Source: Thermosynechococcus sichuanensis E542
Lineage (GTDB): Bacteria > Cyanobacteriota > Cyanobacteriia > Thermosynechococcales > Thermosynechococcaceae
NCBI RefSeq assembly: GCF_003555505.1
Contig: NZ_CP032152.1
Coordinates: forward strand, 1,659,001 to 1,723,000
Direction: 5' to 3'
Length of the DNA: 64,000 nucleotides
Position 1 is the first letter of the stretch. Each line of letters opens with the position of its first letter. Under the pieces are notes generated by a model that saw nothing but the letters and a program-made list of their open reading frames with translations, ran no database searches and was not told where the DNA came from. The position numbers and the translations under genes were made by a program. Of this stretch, positions 39,849-48,252 are shown piece by piece.

Positions 39849-40136
39849 TCAATTCCCTCTGCAATCACTCGCGATCGCAAGTCGGCGGACACTTCTGATA
39901 AATCCACAACATCGACTGGATAGATCAAATTTAGACATCTCTAGGTGCTCCCGCAACTCACTCAACAGCCCCACAGGCAGTGGTGCAAGGGGCAAAATCC
40001 CCACATCTAAGTCAGAGCTTTGGCGGAGCGTACCACGGGCAGCCGAGCCGAATAAATAGACCTTGACGGGAAGCCCTGTAAAAAAGTCTTCTAGTATTTT
40101 TTTGAGTTCCCGCAGATCTTCGTTGGCAGCGGTCAC
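39824..40136 (-). pseudogene. mntA: MntA-type nucleotidyltransferase antitoxin, frameshifted
   Basis: From ATG 40136 the frame encodes a minimal nucleotidyltransferase with GSAARGTLRQSSDLD, a perfect GSX10DXD motif. After TTT at about 39926 the open frame diverges and stops at 39849. Skipping one base there restores the family C-terminus (IYPVDVVDLSEVSADLRSRV then IAEGIEWI) and a stop at 39824-39826 inside hepT. So there is either a one-base insertion, a programmed +1 slip, or a sequence error. The active-site half is unaffected. A truncated 95-residue product with a foreign tail is otherwise expected. Confidence 0.82.
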
Positions 40137-40154
40137 GCTTTGATTCCTGTTTAC

Positions 40155-40700
40155 CTAGAGATTAAAGCTGGGAATCAAGCCAACGCGGGCAGGTTGTAAT
40201 GGAGGTAATCCCTGCTGTTGTTGCTGGCGGGCTTGGGCGGCCAAGAGGGTTTGCAGATTCCGCAGTTCGGCACGCAGTTGGGCGTTTTCTTTTTCGAGGC
40301 TTTCAATCTTTAGTTTGACTTGACTGAGCCGCTCACTAAATTTTTGCCGATAGACTTCGGGCATTTCTTGAATGACACGCTCCAACATCTCATTGCGATC
40401 GCTCAATTCAATCACTTGGGCCTTTAAGCTATTCATTTCTGCTTCGCGGTTTTGCATCTGTTGCTGGTAGGCCAGAATCTGCTCCTGATAGGCAGTGATT
40501 TGCGCTTCCACCTGTTGCACCTGTGCTTGCAACAACTTCAGGGCTTCGGCATTGGCGGCCTCGGCTTTGCGGGCTTGGTAAAAGCGCACAAATAACTCCG
40601 GATGCTGCACCATGAGTTGATAGAGTTCCTCTGAGAGTTGCTGCACGAGTTGATCCCGTACCAGCAGTTCATCGGCTAAGTTGAGGGAAGTATCGTTCAC
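40155..40700 (-). CDS. Coiled-coil protein of unknown function
   Basis: A 181-residue protein, almost entirely a long coiled coil from about residue 45 to 160 ([39 protein letters not shown]), with a glutamine run near residue 160 and a short C-terminal [12 protein letters not shown]. No enzyme motif is seen. Its N-terminus ([20 protein letters not shown]) is probably a helical capping segment. It is divergent from rsmH and starts a minus-strand series that continues with mntA 18 bp later. Similar coiled-coil genes are common next to cyanobacterial division genes, but no role can be assigned. Confidence 0.65.
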   Translation of the reverse strand: MNDTSLNLADELLVRDQLVQQLSEELYQLMVQHPELFVRFYQARKAEAANAEALKLLQAQVQQVEAQITAYQEQILAYQQQMQNREAEMNSLKAQVIELSDRNEMLERVIQEMPEVYRQKFSERLSQVKLKIESLEKENAQLRAELRNLQTLLAAQARQQQQQGLPPLQPARVGLIPSFNL

Positions 40701-40759
40701 GGCGGCTGCTCTCCAAGGGACTGTGCTGTGGCAAATTTTACGCTGCTTCTGATCCGCTC

Positions 40760-41632
40760 ATGCAAGATTTGGAATTTTCCACCTACCATCAACCGGTGCT
40801 GGCAACTGCGGTGCTGGCGGCACTCCAGCCTAAGGCTGGGGGACTCTATTTAGATGCAACGGTGGGCGGTGGCGGACACACGGCGCTGCTCTTACGGCGT
40901 GAACCCACTTGTCGGGTGCTGGCGATCGATCAAGACCCAATGGCGTTGGCGGCGGCTCAGGCATTCCTCGCTCCTTTTGGCGATCGCGTCCAGTTTTGGC
41001 ACGGTAACTTTGCGGATCTGCCTGTGGCTGAGCCGATGTTTGATGGTATCCTCGCAGATTTAGGGGTGAGTTCTGCCCAGTTGGATCGCCCGGAGCGGGG
41101 CTTTAGTTTTCGCTTTGATGCCCCCCTCGATATGCGCATGAATCCCGATAATCCTTTAACAGCCGCAACGGTGATCAATCACTACAGCGAGCGAGAACTG
41201 GCAGATATTTTCTATGAGTATGGGGAAGAACGTTTTGCCCGCCGCATTGCCCGCCAAATTGTTGCCCGTCGCCCCCTCAAAACCACCCAAGAACTGGCGC
41301 AATTGGTTGCCCACTGCCTCAAGGCTTCTCCTCGCCAGCGAATTCATCCCGCAACCCGTGTGTTTCAGGCCTTGCGCATTTATGTGAACCAAGAGCTAGC
41401 GGTGCTCGACCAGTTTTTGGCGCGATCGCCCCAGTGGTTAAAGCCCGCAGGGCGCATTGCCGTCATTAGCTTCCATAGCTTGGAAGATCGGCGGGTGAAG
41501 CAGGCGTGGCGTGCCAACCCTCTTTTGGAGGTTGTGACTCGCAAACCCATTGTGGCGGACGCAGCAGAAGTGAGCCTTAACCCGCGATCGCGATCGGCAA
41601 AGCTACGAATTGCGGCGCGTACTTTTGCATGA
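40760..41632 (+). CDS. rsmH: 16S rRNA (cytosine1402-N4)-methyltransferase
   Basis: SAM-dependent methyltransferase (also called MraW) of 290 residues that modifies C1402 in the ribosomal P site. [13 protein letters not shown] at the start, the SAM-binding [15 protein letters not shown] near residue 30, [18 protein letters not shown] near 95, and the C-terminal [17 protein letters not shown] near 235 all match. First gene of the division cluster with ftsL-like and ftsI genes. Confidence 0.96.
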   Translation: MQDLEFSTYHQPVLATAVLAALQPKAGGLYLDATVGGGGHTALLLRREPTCRVLAIDQDPMALAAAQAFLAPFGDRVQFWHGNFADLPVAEPMFDGILADLGVSSAQLDRPERGFSFRFDAPLDMRMNPDNPLTAATVINHYSERELADIFYEYGEERFARRIARQIVARRPLKTTQELAQLVAHCLKASPRQRIHPATRVFQALRIYVNQELAVLDQFLARSPQWLKPAGRIAVISFHSLEDRRVKQAWRANPLLEVVTRKPIVADAAEVSLNPRSRSAKLRIAARTFA

Positions 41633-41719
41633 ATTGCCCGAATGATGGTTTATTTATGGGTATCTTTACAGTGCGTCATAATCTTTTAGGGTAATAAATT
41701 GCTGAGGAGTGCTGGAGTC

Positions 41720-42160
41720 ATGGTTGCTGCCCCTAAATTCAAATCCCGATTTATTCCCCAATCGTCGCCAAATCTGACGGAAATTCGGCCACTTCCCAAG
41801 CCGCAGATGCCCCTGTGGCAAAAAACTTTGCTGGGAATTCAATGGCTTTCTGGGGTGGCGGCCACCAGTGCCCTCGTGGCTGTACTGCCGCTCTATGGTT
41901 GGTCAGCCCTCTCTGAGCAGCAGTGGAGTCAGGCCTATAACCGCTTAGAAAGCCTCAAACGGCAAGAGCGGGAGCTACTGGTCAGCAATGAAACCCTACG
42001 CTATCGGGTGACGCAGCAAGTACAGCAGGCGCCCCAAGGTCTTGTGCCCCAAACGCCGCAACACGTTCTTTTTGTCCCCAATGAGGGCAAGATAGCTGCT
42101 AAAACTCATGTTGAGCGGCCACCCGTGACGCCACCGCCTCAGCGCACTGTCAATTACTGA
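41720..42160 (+). CDS. FtsL-like bitopic division protein
   Basis: A 146-residue protein with a basic N-terminal tail, one transmembrane helix near residues 45-70 (GIQWLSGVAATSALVAVLPL), a short coiled coil (YNRLESLKRQERELLVSNE) and a proline-rich C-terminus. Size, topology and position between rsmH and ftsI match FtsL, which links FtsQ/FtsB and activates septal synthesis. Sequence similarity of FtsL proteins is too low to be decisive. ATG 41720 follows AGGAG by ten bases. Confidence 0.7.
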   Translation: MVAAPKFKSRFIPQSSPNLTEIRPLPKPQMPLWQKTLLGIQWLSGVAATSALVAVLPLYGWSALSEQQWSQAYNRLESLKRQERELLVSNETLRYRVTQQVQQAPQGLVPQTPQHVLFVPNEGKIAAKTHVERPPVTPPPQRTVNY

Positions 42161-42169
42161 TCGCTATCC

Positions 42170-43936
42170 ATGACAACGGCTCGCCCCCAAAACCAATCCC
42201 TACCCCCCTTGCGGGTTGGCCTGATCTTTGGCTTTTTGCTGATGGTGATGGGGGGTGTAGTTGCTCGCCTAGTTTATTTGCAAGTGGTTCAGGGGGAAAC
42301 CTTAGCGGCACGGGCACAGCAGCAACAACGGCGCTACACGCCACCAACCTTGGCACGCTACCCAATTACCGATCGCCGAGAGACGGTTGTTGCCCTAGAT
42401 CGGCCTGTATTTACCCTCTTTGCCCACCCGATTCAATTCAAAGTGGAGCGGTCGGCGATCGCCCGCGATCTGGCTCCCTTACTCAAACAATCTCCAGAGC
42501 AACTGTTGGCCAAGTTCAGCACCTACCCCACAGGCGTCCCCATTGCCTACGACATTGATGAGGAAACCGCCGCTAAAATTCGCGCCCTTAACTACGACGG
42601 CCTTGAACTCAACCAAGCGTGGCAGCGCATTTATCCGCAACAGGAACTCATGGCGGGTATTGTCGGCTATGTGGATCGAGAGCACCAAGGGCAAGCGGGG
42701 ATTGAATTCAGCCAGAATCAATTTTTACAGGTTCGCGGTAACCGCCAACTCCTCTCGATGAATGCCTTGGGGCAGTGGTTGCCGGCGCTTGCCCCTGCGG
42801 ATCCGCGTACTTTGAGTCAGGGGTACCATGTCCGCCTCACGATTGATAGTCGTCTGCAACAAACGGCACGTCAAGCCCTGCAACAGCAGTTACGCAAATT
42901 CAATGCCAAACGGGGCACGGTCATTGTTCTGGAAGTAAAAACCGGTGCACTGCGAGCATTGGTCTCAGAGCCTGCCTATGATCCCAATCATTACTACCGT
43001 GCTGATCCGGCGCTGTTTCGCAACTGGGCGGTATCGGATCTCTATGAGCCGGGATCAACCTTTAAGCCGATCAACACAGCGATCGCCCTTGAACTCAATG
43101 CCATTACCCCCGATACGGTGCTGCCCGATGAGGGTCGGATTACGGTGGGGGGCTGGCCCATTCAAAACAGCGATTTTAGCCAACGCGGCGGCCGGGGTGC
43201 CCTGAATATCGCCCAAATTCTTGCCTACTCCAGCAATGTGGCCATGGTACACATGATGAACCGCATTCCAGCCCGCCACTACTATCGCTATCTGCATCGC
43301 TTGGGACTGACGGAGAAGGTGGGCAGTGATCTCCCCTTTGAAACAGCCGCCCAGTTAAAGCCACCGGAGCAATTTATTAACTATCCGATTGAACCGGCAA
43401 CAACGGCCTTTGGTCAAGGCTTTTCGCTGACCCCGCTCCATTTGGCGCAACTGCTGGGGGCGATCGCCAACGGCGGGGAGCTGATCACGCCCCATGTCAT
43501 TGATGGCCTCTACGATGAAAATGGCCAACTGCAAAAACGCCTTGAGCAACGACCTCCGCGACGGGTCTTTTCGCAGCGCACCAGTCAAGCGGTGGTCAAA
43601 ATGCTGGGAGAAGTGGTGCGCTTTGGTACGGGGAAACCCGCCCAGATTCCCGGCTATCGCTTGGGGGGCAAGACCGGCACAGCCCAAAAGGCCATTGGCG
43701 GTACCTATAGCAATCTGCGTATTACCAGCTTTGTTGCTGTCTTTCCCCTAGAACAGCCGCAATATGTGATTTTGGCGGTGGTGGATGAACCCAAGGGGGA
43801 TGATGCCTATGGCTCCACGGTGGCGATTCCCATTGTGCGAGCGGTAACGGAGTCCCTGATTACGATTGAGGGCATTCCCCCCTCACATCCCGAGGAATTG
43901 CGGCGCGTCGCGGCACCCGCTTCAGTGTCACAATAG
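42170..43936 (+). CDS. ftsI: Septal peptidoglycan transpeptidase (class B PBP)
   Basis: Division-specific penicillin-binding protein of 588 residues. An N-terminal membrane anchor (residues 18-40, LIFGFLLMVMGGVVARLVYL) precedes the dimerisation domain. In the transpeptidase domain the active-site motifs are intact: STFK within YEPGSTFKPIN near residue 297, SSN in YSSNVAMV near 352, and KTGT in GGKTGTAQKA near 501. Starts nine bases after the FtsL-like stop. psbP follows 24 bp after its stop on the same strand. Confidence 0.95.
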   Translation: MTTARPQNQSLPPLRVGLIFGFLLMVMGGVVARLVYLQVVQGETLAARAQQQQRRYTPPTLARYPITDRRETVVALDRPVFTLFAHPIQFKVERSAIARDLAPLLKQSPEQLLAKFSTYPTGVPIAYDIDEETAAKIRALNYDGLELNQAWQRIYPQQELMAGIVGYVDREHQGQAGIEFSQNQFLQVRGNRQLLSMNALGQWLPALAPADPRTLSQGYHVRLTIDSRLQQTARQALQQQLRKFNAKRGTVIVLEVKTGALRALVSEPAYDPNHYYRADPALFRNWAVSDLYEPGSTFKPINTAIALELNAITPDTVLPDEGRITVGGWPIQNSDFSQRGGRGALNIAQILAYSSNVAMVHMMNRIPARHYYRYLHRLGLTEKVGSDLPFETAAQLKPPEQFINYPIEPATTAFGQGFSLTPLHLAQLLGAIANGGELITPHVIDGLYDENGQLQKRLEQRPPRRVFSQRTSQAVVKMLGEVVRFGTGKPAQIPGYRLGGKTGTAQKAIGGTYSNLRITSFVAVFPLEQPQYVILAVVDEPKGDDAYGSTVAIPIVRAVTESLITIEGIPPSHPEELRRVAAPASVSQ

Positions 43937-43960
43937 GGAAAAACAGCGCAAAAGGACGGT

Positions 43961-44512
43961 ATGATTCAACGGTTTTTTGCCACAGCGTTGGCGATTCTTG
44001 TGGTCTTGCTGGGGGGGTGTTCGGCCACCAGTGGGCTACAGGCCTATGTGGATAGCTACGATGGCTATGAATTTCTCTACCCGCGCGGTTGGGTACAGGT
44101 ACAAGTTGAAGACCCAGTGGATGTGGTCTTTCACGACATTATCGAGACGACAGAAAACGTCAGTGTGGTCGTGAATACGGTTTCCAGCACGAAGTCCCTT
44201 GAGGAATTGGGATCTCCAGAAGAGGTGGGCGATCGCCTGCTGCGGAATATCATTGCCCCCAGTGAAAGTGGGCGCAGTTCTGCCCTGATTTCTGCTAGTT
44301 CCCAAAAGGCGGATGATAAGACCTACTACATTCTGGAGTATGCCGTCACTCTGCCGGGGAATGGGGACAATGCTCAGCAGCGGCATAACTTATCGAGTAT
44401 TGCTATCAGCCGGGGCAAGGTCTATACCCTGAGTGTGTCAGCTCCCGAAGAGCGCTGGCCAAAAGTAGAAGACCAATTTAAGACCATCGTGTCCTCGTTT
44501 ACCGTATATTAA
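43961..44512 (+). CDS. psbP: Photosystem II lipoprotein PsbP (CyanoP)
   Basis: A 183-residue lumenal lipoprotein that assists photosystem II assembly. Lipobox LGGC near residue 20 is followed by the PsbP core: YVDSYDGYEFLYPRGWVQV, VVFHDIIETTENVSVVVN, YYILEYAVTLPG and the late VYTLSVSAPEERWPKVEDQF. The protein is full length. Starts at ATG 43961 downstream of ftsI and upstream of tRNA-Ala, which is the integration target of the element to the right. Confidence 0.92.
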   Translation: MIQRFFATALAILVVLLGGCSATSGLQAYVDSYDGYEFLYPRGWVQVQVEDPVDVVFHDIIETTENVSVVVNTVSSTKSLEELGSPEEVGDRLLRNIIAPSESGRSSALISASSQKADDKTYYILEYAVTLPGNGDNAQQRHNLSSIAISRGKVYTLSVSAPEERWPKVEDQFKTIVSSFTVY

Positions 44513-44533
44513 AATAAAACACTAGGAAGAAGC

Positions 44534-44606
44534 GGGGAGTTAGCTCAGTTGGTAGAGCGTCGCGATCGCACCGCGAAGGTCAGGGATTCGAGTTCCCTAC
44601 TCTCCA
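44534..44606 (+). tRNA. tRNA-Ala (anticodon CGC)
   Basis: A complete 73-base cloverleaf without encoded CCA. The acceptor stem GGGGAGT / ACTCTCC has the G3-U70 wobble pair that identifies alanine tRNAs. The D stem is GCTC / GAGC, the anticodon stem TCGCG / CGCGA, and the T stem AGGGA / TCCCT with loop TTCGAGT. The anticodon loop ATCGCAC gives CGC at 44567-44569, reading GCG. A is at position 32, where a pyrimidine is usual. The anticodon arm contains a HIP1 palindrome. Confidence 0.95.
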
Positions 44607-44762
44607 TTGATTTTCAAGATCGCTGAAACTGGCTTCAGAAGCGAAAAATCCTTATCAGAGGTAGGTTTGGGGGGTGTTGTTAAGAAAAGCAAAATGTATA
44701 TAAATGGTACTGAATATCGCTGAATGGCAAGGGAAAATTAGTCAAAGTTTAGGCAAGTTCCT

Positions 44763-45866
44763 TTGAGTGCGGCGCGTATCAATCAGGCTAATGGGCGGCT
44801 AAAAGCTGCTAGAGTCGGTCTCAAGATCGAGCAGATTGGAGACCGCCTTTACCTGCGAGGTACTTTGCCTCCCAAGCCGAATAGCGGTAAAACAAAACCC
44901 TACCAGCAGCGGATCGCCCTAGGAGTGCTCGCTAATCCTGCGGGAATCAGTTTCGCTGAGAAAGAAGCTCGTCGGATCGGCGTGCTGCTCGCTACTAAGC
45001 AGTTCAATTGGGCGGAGTTTGAGCGTGGTAAACCAGAAACAATAGCGGACTGGATAGGGCGTTTTCAGGAAGACTACTTTGCTACACGGGAACGCAACGA
45101 TAAAACTGAAACTACTTGGGAGGGAGACTACCTCAAAGTTTTGCGCAAACTGCCTCCAGAGGCTCCGCTATCTTCGGAGTTGTTGCGGGAGGCAATCCTT
45201 GCCACTCCCCCTGATAGCAGAACTCGTAAGCGCACTTGCATGGTACTGGGGGCTTTGGCCAAGTTTGCCAACCTAGATTTGGACGTAAGCCGATACAGCG
45301 GTTCCTACTCTCCCAAGTCAACCGCTCCACGGAGCATTCCAGATGACTGTTTGATTGCGCAGTGTTATTACCAACTCGATAATCCTGCTTGGCGGTGGGT
45401 GTACGGCATGCTGGCCACTTACGGGCTGAGACCGCATGAGGTGTTTCGTCTGAATTTTGAGCGATTGAAGCGGGGGGAGCTGGTGCTGGAAGTTCTTGAG
45501 AATACCAAGACGGGATTCCGTCGCGTGTGGCCGTGTTATCCAGAGTGGTTTGAAGAATTCCGCCTAGCTCAAGTCCAGTTGCCCCGGATAAACACAAAAA
45601 GGCCCAACCTAGCAGTAGGTCGAGCCTGTAGTCAATATCTCTCAGCCAAACTTCCTTTTCGTCCTTACGATCTTAGGCGCGCTTGGGCGGTGCGGACACT
45701 TGCCTTTGGACTAGACCTGAGTTTGGCGGCTCAGCAGATGGGGCACTCGGTGCAAGTGCATTGTACGACTTATCACCGGTGGATCTCCGAACAGCATCAT
45801 CAGGCTGCGTTTGAGGCGTTGATGTTGCGGGCTGATCGCCCAAAAGCACCAATCCTAAATCACTAG
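44763..45866 (+). CDS. Tyrosine recombinase (integrase)
   Basis: A 367-residue site-specific recombinase. An N-terminal core-binding region around ETIADWIGRFQEDYFATRER is followed by the catalytic domain with Arg I in TYGLRPHEVFRLNF near residue 221, the beta-hairpin Lys in ENTKTGFRRVW, the box II segment PYDLRRAWAVRT (Tyr where His is usual before LRR), QQMGHSVQVH, and the nucleophile Tyr in TTYHRW near 340. Starts at TTG 44763, 156 bases past the tRNA-Ala end. The layout indicates integration into that tRNA. Confidence 0.88.
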   Translation: MSAARINQANGRLKAARVGLKIEQIGDRLYLRGTLPPKPNSGKTKPYQQRIALGVLANPAGISFAEKEARRIGVLLATKQFNWAEFERGKPETIADWIGRFQEDYFATRERNDKTETTWEGDYLKVLRKLPPEAPLSSELLREAILATPPDSRTRKRTCMVLGALAKFANLDLDVSRYSGSYSPKSTAPRSIPDDCLIAQCYYQLDNPAWRWVYGMLATYGLRPHEVFRLNFERLKRGELVLEVLENTKTGFRRVWPCYPEWFEEFRLAQVQLPRINTKRPNLAVGRACSQYLSAKLPFRPYDLRRAWAVRTLAFGLDLSLAAQQMGHSVQVHCTTYHRWISEQHHQAAFEALMLRADRPKAPILNH

Positions 45867-45927
45867 GCCAAAGGGTTGGCTCCTCCAGAAGACGCACTTG
45901 GAGCAAAAGTTAAAAAAGTGGGCTGAT

Positions 45928-45987
45928 AGGTTGGTCAGGTTGGTCAGCCCTCTGCTGGAGCGCTTTTCAGGTTGGTCTAGGTTGGTC
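45928..45987. repeat. Four copies of AGGTTGGTC, two as a 9-bp tandem
   Basis: AGGTTGGTC occurs at 45928, 45937, 45969 and 45979. The first two are adjacent with 9-base period, the last two have 10-base period. The second pair lies in the 3' end of the primase-like gene, where it encodes the terminal DQPRPT. Spacing near one helical turn fits a protein-binding iteron, but slippage of a coding repeat is equally possible. Confidence 0.6.
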
Positions 45988-46872
45988 AAGGTCAAACGGT
46001 TGCCCGTTCAGTTCCAGTTCTGAGGTGAGTTCGTTCAGACGGAGGCGATCGCCCAGTATCTGTTTGGTCAGCAGAAAACGTTCTGCCAACTTGCAGCGCA
46101 CGCTCTCAATCTGTAGGCGTTTCTCTTGCAGCGGCTTGCGCCAACTCTCAAAGGAGATCGCTCGGTCCAGCAGGTCCTGCAACAGAGCACGGCGATCGCC
46201 TTCTGGATGGGCGGCTAGGTAGTCATCAATCCCTTTTAGGGGGCCGTCAGGGAGCTGCACAATACGAACCACCGCCCCTTCAGCGGAAATGAGTCGCCCC
46301 AACCGCTCCAAGGCAAGTTTGACACCGTCCTTAAGCACCACGTCGTTGTCAAAGCATAGATACACCGTTCGACCTACTTGACAGAAGGCTTTCAGGCGAT
46401 CTTGTAGTTTCCCCTCCTTCTGTCCGTTCCAAACGCCGGGGATGGACACACAGGCAATCCCTAAGCTCAAGACCGCTCCTGCTTTTTTCGCTCCCTCTGT
46501 AATTACCAAGGGTCGGGAAGGGTCTTGTAAAACCTCCTTCCAAAAGTTCCCACCGCAATCCAAGAATAGAGGCTGAGCTTCCTCATCGGAAGGACAAAGA
46601 TACTTCTGAGGTTTGCCATTGCCGTTTAGAGGCGGGTTATCCGGTTTCACCTGTATTCCATACCAAGTGTCCCAGCTATCCCCCAAGGGGTCTATCCCTT
46701 TGACTGCCCAGCAAGGCACCAGATGATCAGAATGTTTGCGACGGTTCTTGGTATTGCGGTTTAGGAGCCGATCCACATCCCAAGAATCCTCAATCGTCCA
46801 GACGTTGCGCTCTATTATCTCGTCTGCCACTCCCGACGCCTTCCACTCAGCGTAATGCTTAGGATTCAGCAT
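45967..46872 (-). CDS. Primase-like protein with TOPRIM-type DUF3854 domain, C-terminally short
   Basis: A 301-residue protein with the pattern of plasmid and phage primases. An N-terminal recruitment region (MLNPKHYAEWKASGVADEII) precedes the TOPRIM-like core with LVITEGAKKAGAVLSLG near residue 120 (catalytic Glu) and VYLCFDNDVV near 165 (DxD-like pair). The end, LRLNELTSELELNGQPFDLD, is the place where related proteins continue into a VirE or D5-like helicase, but here it stops after QPRPT. It overlaps the ribbon-helix-helix gene by 14 bases and is probably in an operon with it. Confidence 0.75.
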   Translation of the reverse strand: MLNPKHYAEWKASGVADEIIERNVWTIEDSWDVDRLLNRNTKNRRKHSDHLVPCWAVKGIDPLGDSWDTWYGIQVKPDNPPLNGNGKPQKYLCPSDEEAQPLFLDCGGNFWKEVLQDPSRPLVITEGAKKAGAVLSLGIACVSIPGVWNGQKEGKLQDRLKAFCQVGRTVYLCFDNDVVLKDGVKLALERLGRLISAEGAVVRIVQLPDGPLKGIDDYLAAHPEGDRRALLQDLLDRAISFESWRKPLQEKRLQIESVRCKLAERFLLTKQILGDRLRLNELTSELELNGQPFDLDQPRPT

Positions 46873-47038
46873 CTCGCTCCTCCTGCCGCTCCACCTTACG
46901 AGTTGCTTTATCCAGATACCTTTCGGTAATCTCGCTGAGCAACTGGCTAACTGCTGTGTTTTCTTTAATCGCTTGAATCTTGAGACGGGCGATCAAGTCC
47001 GGATCCATGAAAACAGTGAGTCGATGTTTTTGCTGCAT
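46859..47038 (-). CDS. Ribbon-helix-helix (CopG/Arc-like) small protein
   Basis: A 59-residue protein, MQQKHRLTVFMDPDLIARL onward. The short beta strand (HRLTVFM), then helix (PDLIARLKIQAIKEN), turn, and second helix (TAVSQLLSEITERYLD) follow the RHH fold; such dimers bind palindromic operators. Start ATG 47036-47038 faces the XRE gene across a 104-base region with nested inverted repeats, suggesting autoregulation. Its 3' end overlaps the primase-like start by 14 bases. Likely a copy-number or expression regulator of the element. Confidence 0.72.
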   Translation of the reverse strand: MQQKHRLTVFMDPDLIARLKIQAIKENTAVSQLLSEITERYLDKATRKVERQEERDAES

Positions 47039-47098
47039 AAACTTGACAATTTAGTGTACATACAGCAGCTTAGACCTGGTTGAAGTGGTTGTCAACGT

Positions 47099-47136
47099 CA
47101 AGTACTTGTAATATGTAAGTAGTTAAACGTGTTTAA
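47099..47136. promoter_or_regulatory. Two palindromes in the divergent regulator promoter region
   Basis: CAAGTACTTG at 47099-47108 is a perfect 10-base palindrome. TTAAACGTGTTTAA at 47123-47136 is a perfect 6-2-6 inverted repeat ending six bases before the XRE start codon. They are candidate operators for the XRE and RHH proteins encoded on either side. A -35-like TTGACA also occurs at 47043 on the + strand. Binding is inferred. Confidence 0.5.
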
Positions 47137-47142
47137 GTAGGC

Positions 47143-47475
47143 ATGGACAAAGAAGCACGGGAACGCTTAGCGAAAATTGTGAGGCAAGCCAGAGGGCAAA
47201 TGAGCTATCGTGCCTACGGACGACTATTAGGGGTGTCGGGCACCACTGTTCAAGGCTGGGAGACTCTACAGTACGTGCCAGAAAGAGATAATTTGGCCAA
47301 GATTGCCGCTCACGCCGGCTATACGCTGGAGGAACTGTTACGGTATCTTGAAGGCGATTTGCCAGACCCTAGTCTTGGAGCTAAGGAAGTGCTACTCAAA
47401 GCCATGCGCCAACTGCCTAAAGAGGATTTAGTAGAGATCCTCAACGAGGGAACCAAAATACTGGCTGGAGTCTAA
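47143..47475 (+). CDS. XRE-family helix-turn-helix regulator
   Basis: A 110-residue regulator with a lambda-repressor-like HTH near residues 15-70: AKIVRQARGQMSYRAYGRLL then GVSGTTVQGWETLQYVPERD, and the fold-closing LAKIAAHAGYTLEELLRYLE. The C-terminal 35 residues (KAMRQLPKEDLVEILNEGTK) probably mediate dimerisation. It is divergent from the RHH gene and likely controls the element's lysis or excision genes. Starts ATG 47143. Confidence 0.82.
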   Translation: MDKEARERLAKIVRQARGQMSYRAYGRLLGVSGTTVQGWETLQYVPERDNLAKIAAHAGYTLEELLRYLEGDLPDPSLGAKEVLLKAMRQLPKEDLVEILNEGTKILAGV

Positions 47476-47476
47476 G

Positions 47477-47626
47477 ATGCGATTTACCATCACCACTGTG
47501 GCACTGACGATTGCCCTAATTGCTTTATACGCTTGGGGCGGTTATTGGCTAGAGAACCTAGGCACAGTGGCGATTCTAGTTCTTTATTGGTACGCTACAT
47601 TTCAACCTCCAAGATCAGGAATATAA
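47477..47626 (+). CDS. Small membrane protein, unknown
   Basis: A 49-residue frame from ATG 47477, one base after the XRE stop, to TAA 47624-47626. It encodes two hydrophobic segments (TTVALTIALIALYAWGGYW and LGTVAILVLYWYATF) with a short GENL-like turn and a PPRSGI tail, so a hairpin in the membrane is expected. No family is recognised. Tight spacing to the XRE gene supports co-expression. Its 3' end overlaps the convergent 76-residue gene by 12 bases. Confidence 0.55.
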   Translation: MRFTITTVALTIALIALYAWGGYWLENLGTVAILVLYWYATFQPPRSGI

Positions 47627-47845
47627 TCCGTCTTTCTCAACGACTCCTTGTTGTTGTTGTAAAACCTCCTTAATCACATCGTCCCACAGCAAATCCAAGC
47701 ACCCCGCAAAGCGTCGCTGCATAATCGCCGCCATCACGCGGTCTATCTCAGATTCAGTCAGTTCTAACTGCTCGGCGATCGCCTTCGCATACACCAAGTT
47801 GCGACCTTTTGTAATCATTTGCTCTAACTTGACATCTACTCGCAT
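47615..47845 (-). CDS. Small helical protein of the element, unknown
   Basis: A 76-residue protein from ATG 47845 (MRVDVKLEQMITKGRNLVYA onward), helical, with IAEQLELTESEIDRVMAAIM and DDVIKEVLQQQQG; no motif is recognised. The start was chosen because GAGG precedes ATG 47845 by seven bases on the coding strand. A longer in-frame reading from 47965 lies in the peptidase gene and was rejected. Downstream of the truncated M15 gene, 43 bp apart, probably same transcript. Confidence 0.55.
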   Translation of the reverse strand: MRVDVKLEQMITKGRNLVYAKAIAEQLELTESEIDRVMAAIMQRRFAGCLDLLWDDVIKEVLQQQQGVVEKDGLYS

Positions 47846-47888
47846 AAACACCTCATCAACTTCATAGTTGCACTCCCAAGAAGCTGAG

Positions 47889-48252
47889 CTACTTTTCCCA
47901 TCGACTGTACTCCCCCAAGTCAAGATGGACATGCCCCCCGCTGTTCGGGTAAATGCCAAAACCACCCCGCCAATCCTTAAACAGATCGCGGATTTCTGCC
48001 CAAGGGAGATCGACGACGAAATCTACCGCCAGACCCACTTTGTGCAAACTGTTGGGACTACCTCCCGCACGGGAATTCCAAGGTTCGGGACGGTACCAAC
48101 TGGTGACCCGCCAAGGTTTGCCAGAGCGAGTGCGGTAGGGCTGGATCGCCGTAGCCAGCGCCACGATGTTGTCAAAGTGCGCTAATTGATCTGGCAATCG
48201 TTGCCCGTTGTGAAGGGCTTCTCCCCAAGTGAAATTCCCGTTGGGGATGATT
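47889..48252 (-). pseudogene. M15-type D-Ala-D-Ala peptidase, N-terminus removed by an insertion sequence
   Basis: The frame continues from the insertion-sequence edge at 48252 to the TAG at 47889. It keeps the catalytic core of a Peptidase_M15_3-type zinc hydrolase: TSWYRPEPWNSRAGG, SLHKVGLAVDFVV (HxxxxxxxD zinc site), and HVHLDLGEY. Phage use such enzymes as endolysins. The reading can be prolonged into the insertion sequence by ten codons from an ATG at 48281, but those are not native. The original N-terminal part is gone or lies elsewhere. Confidence 0.75.
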
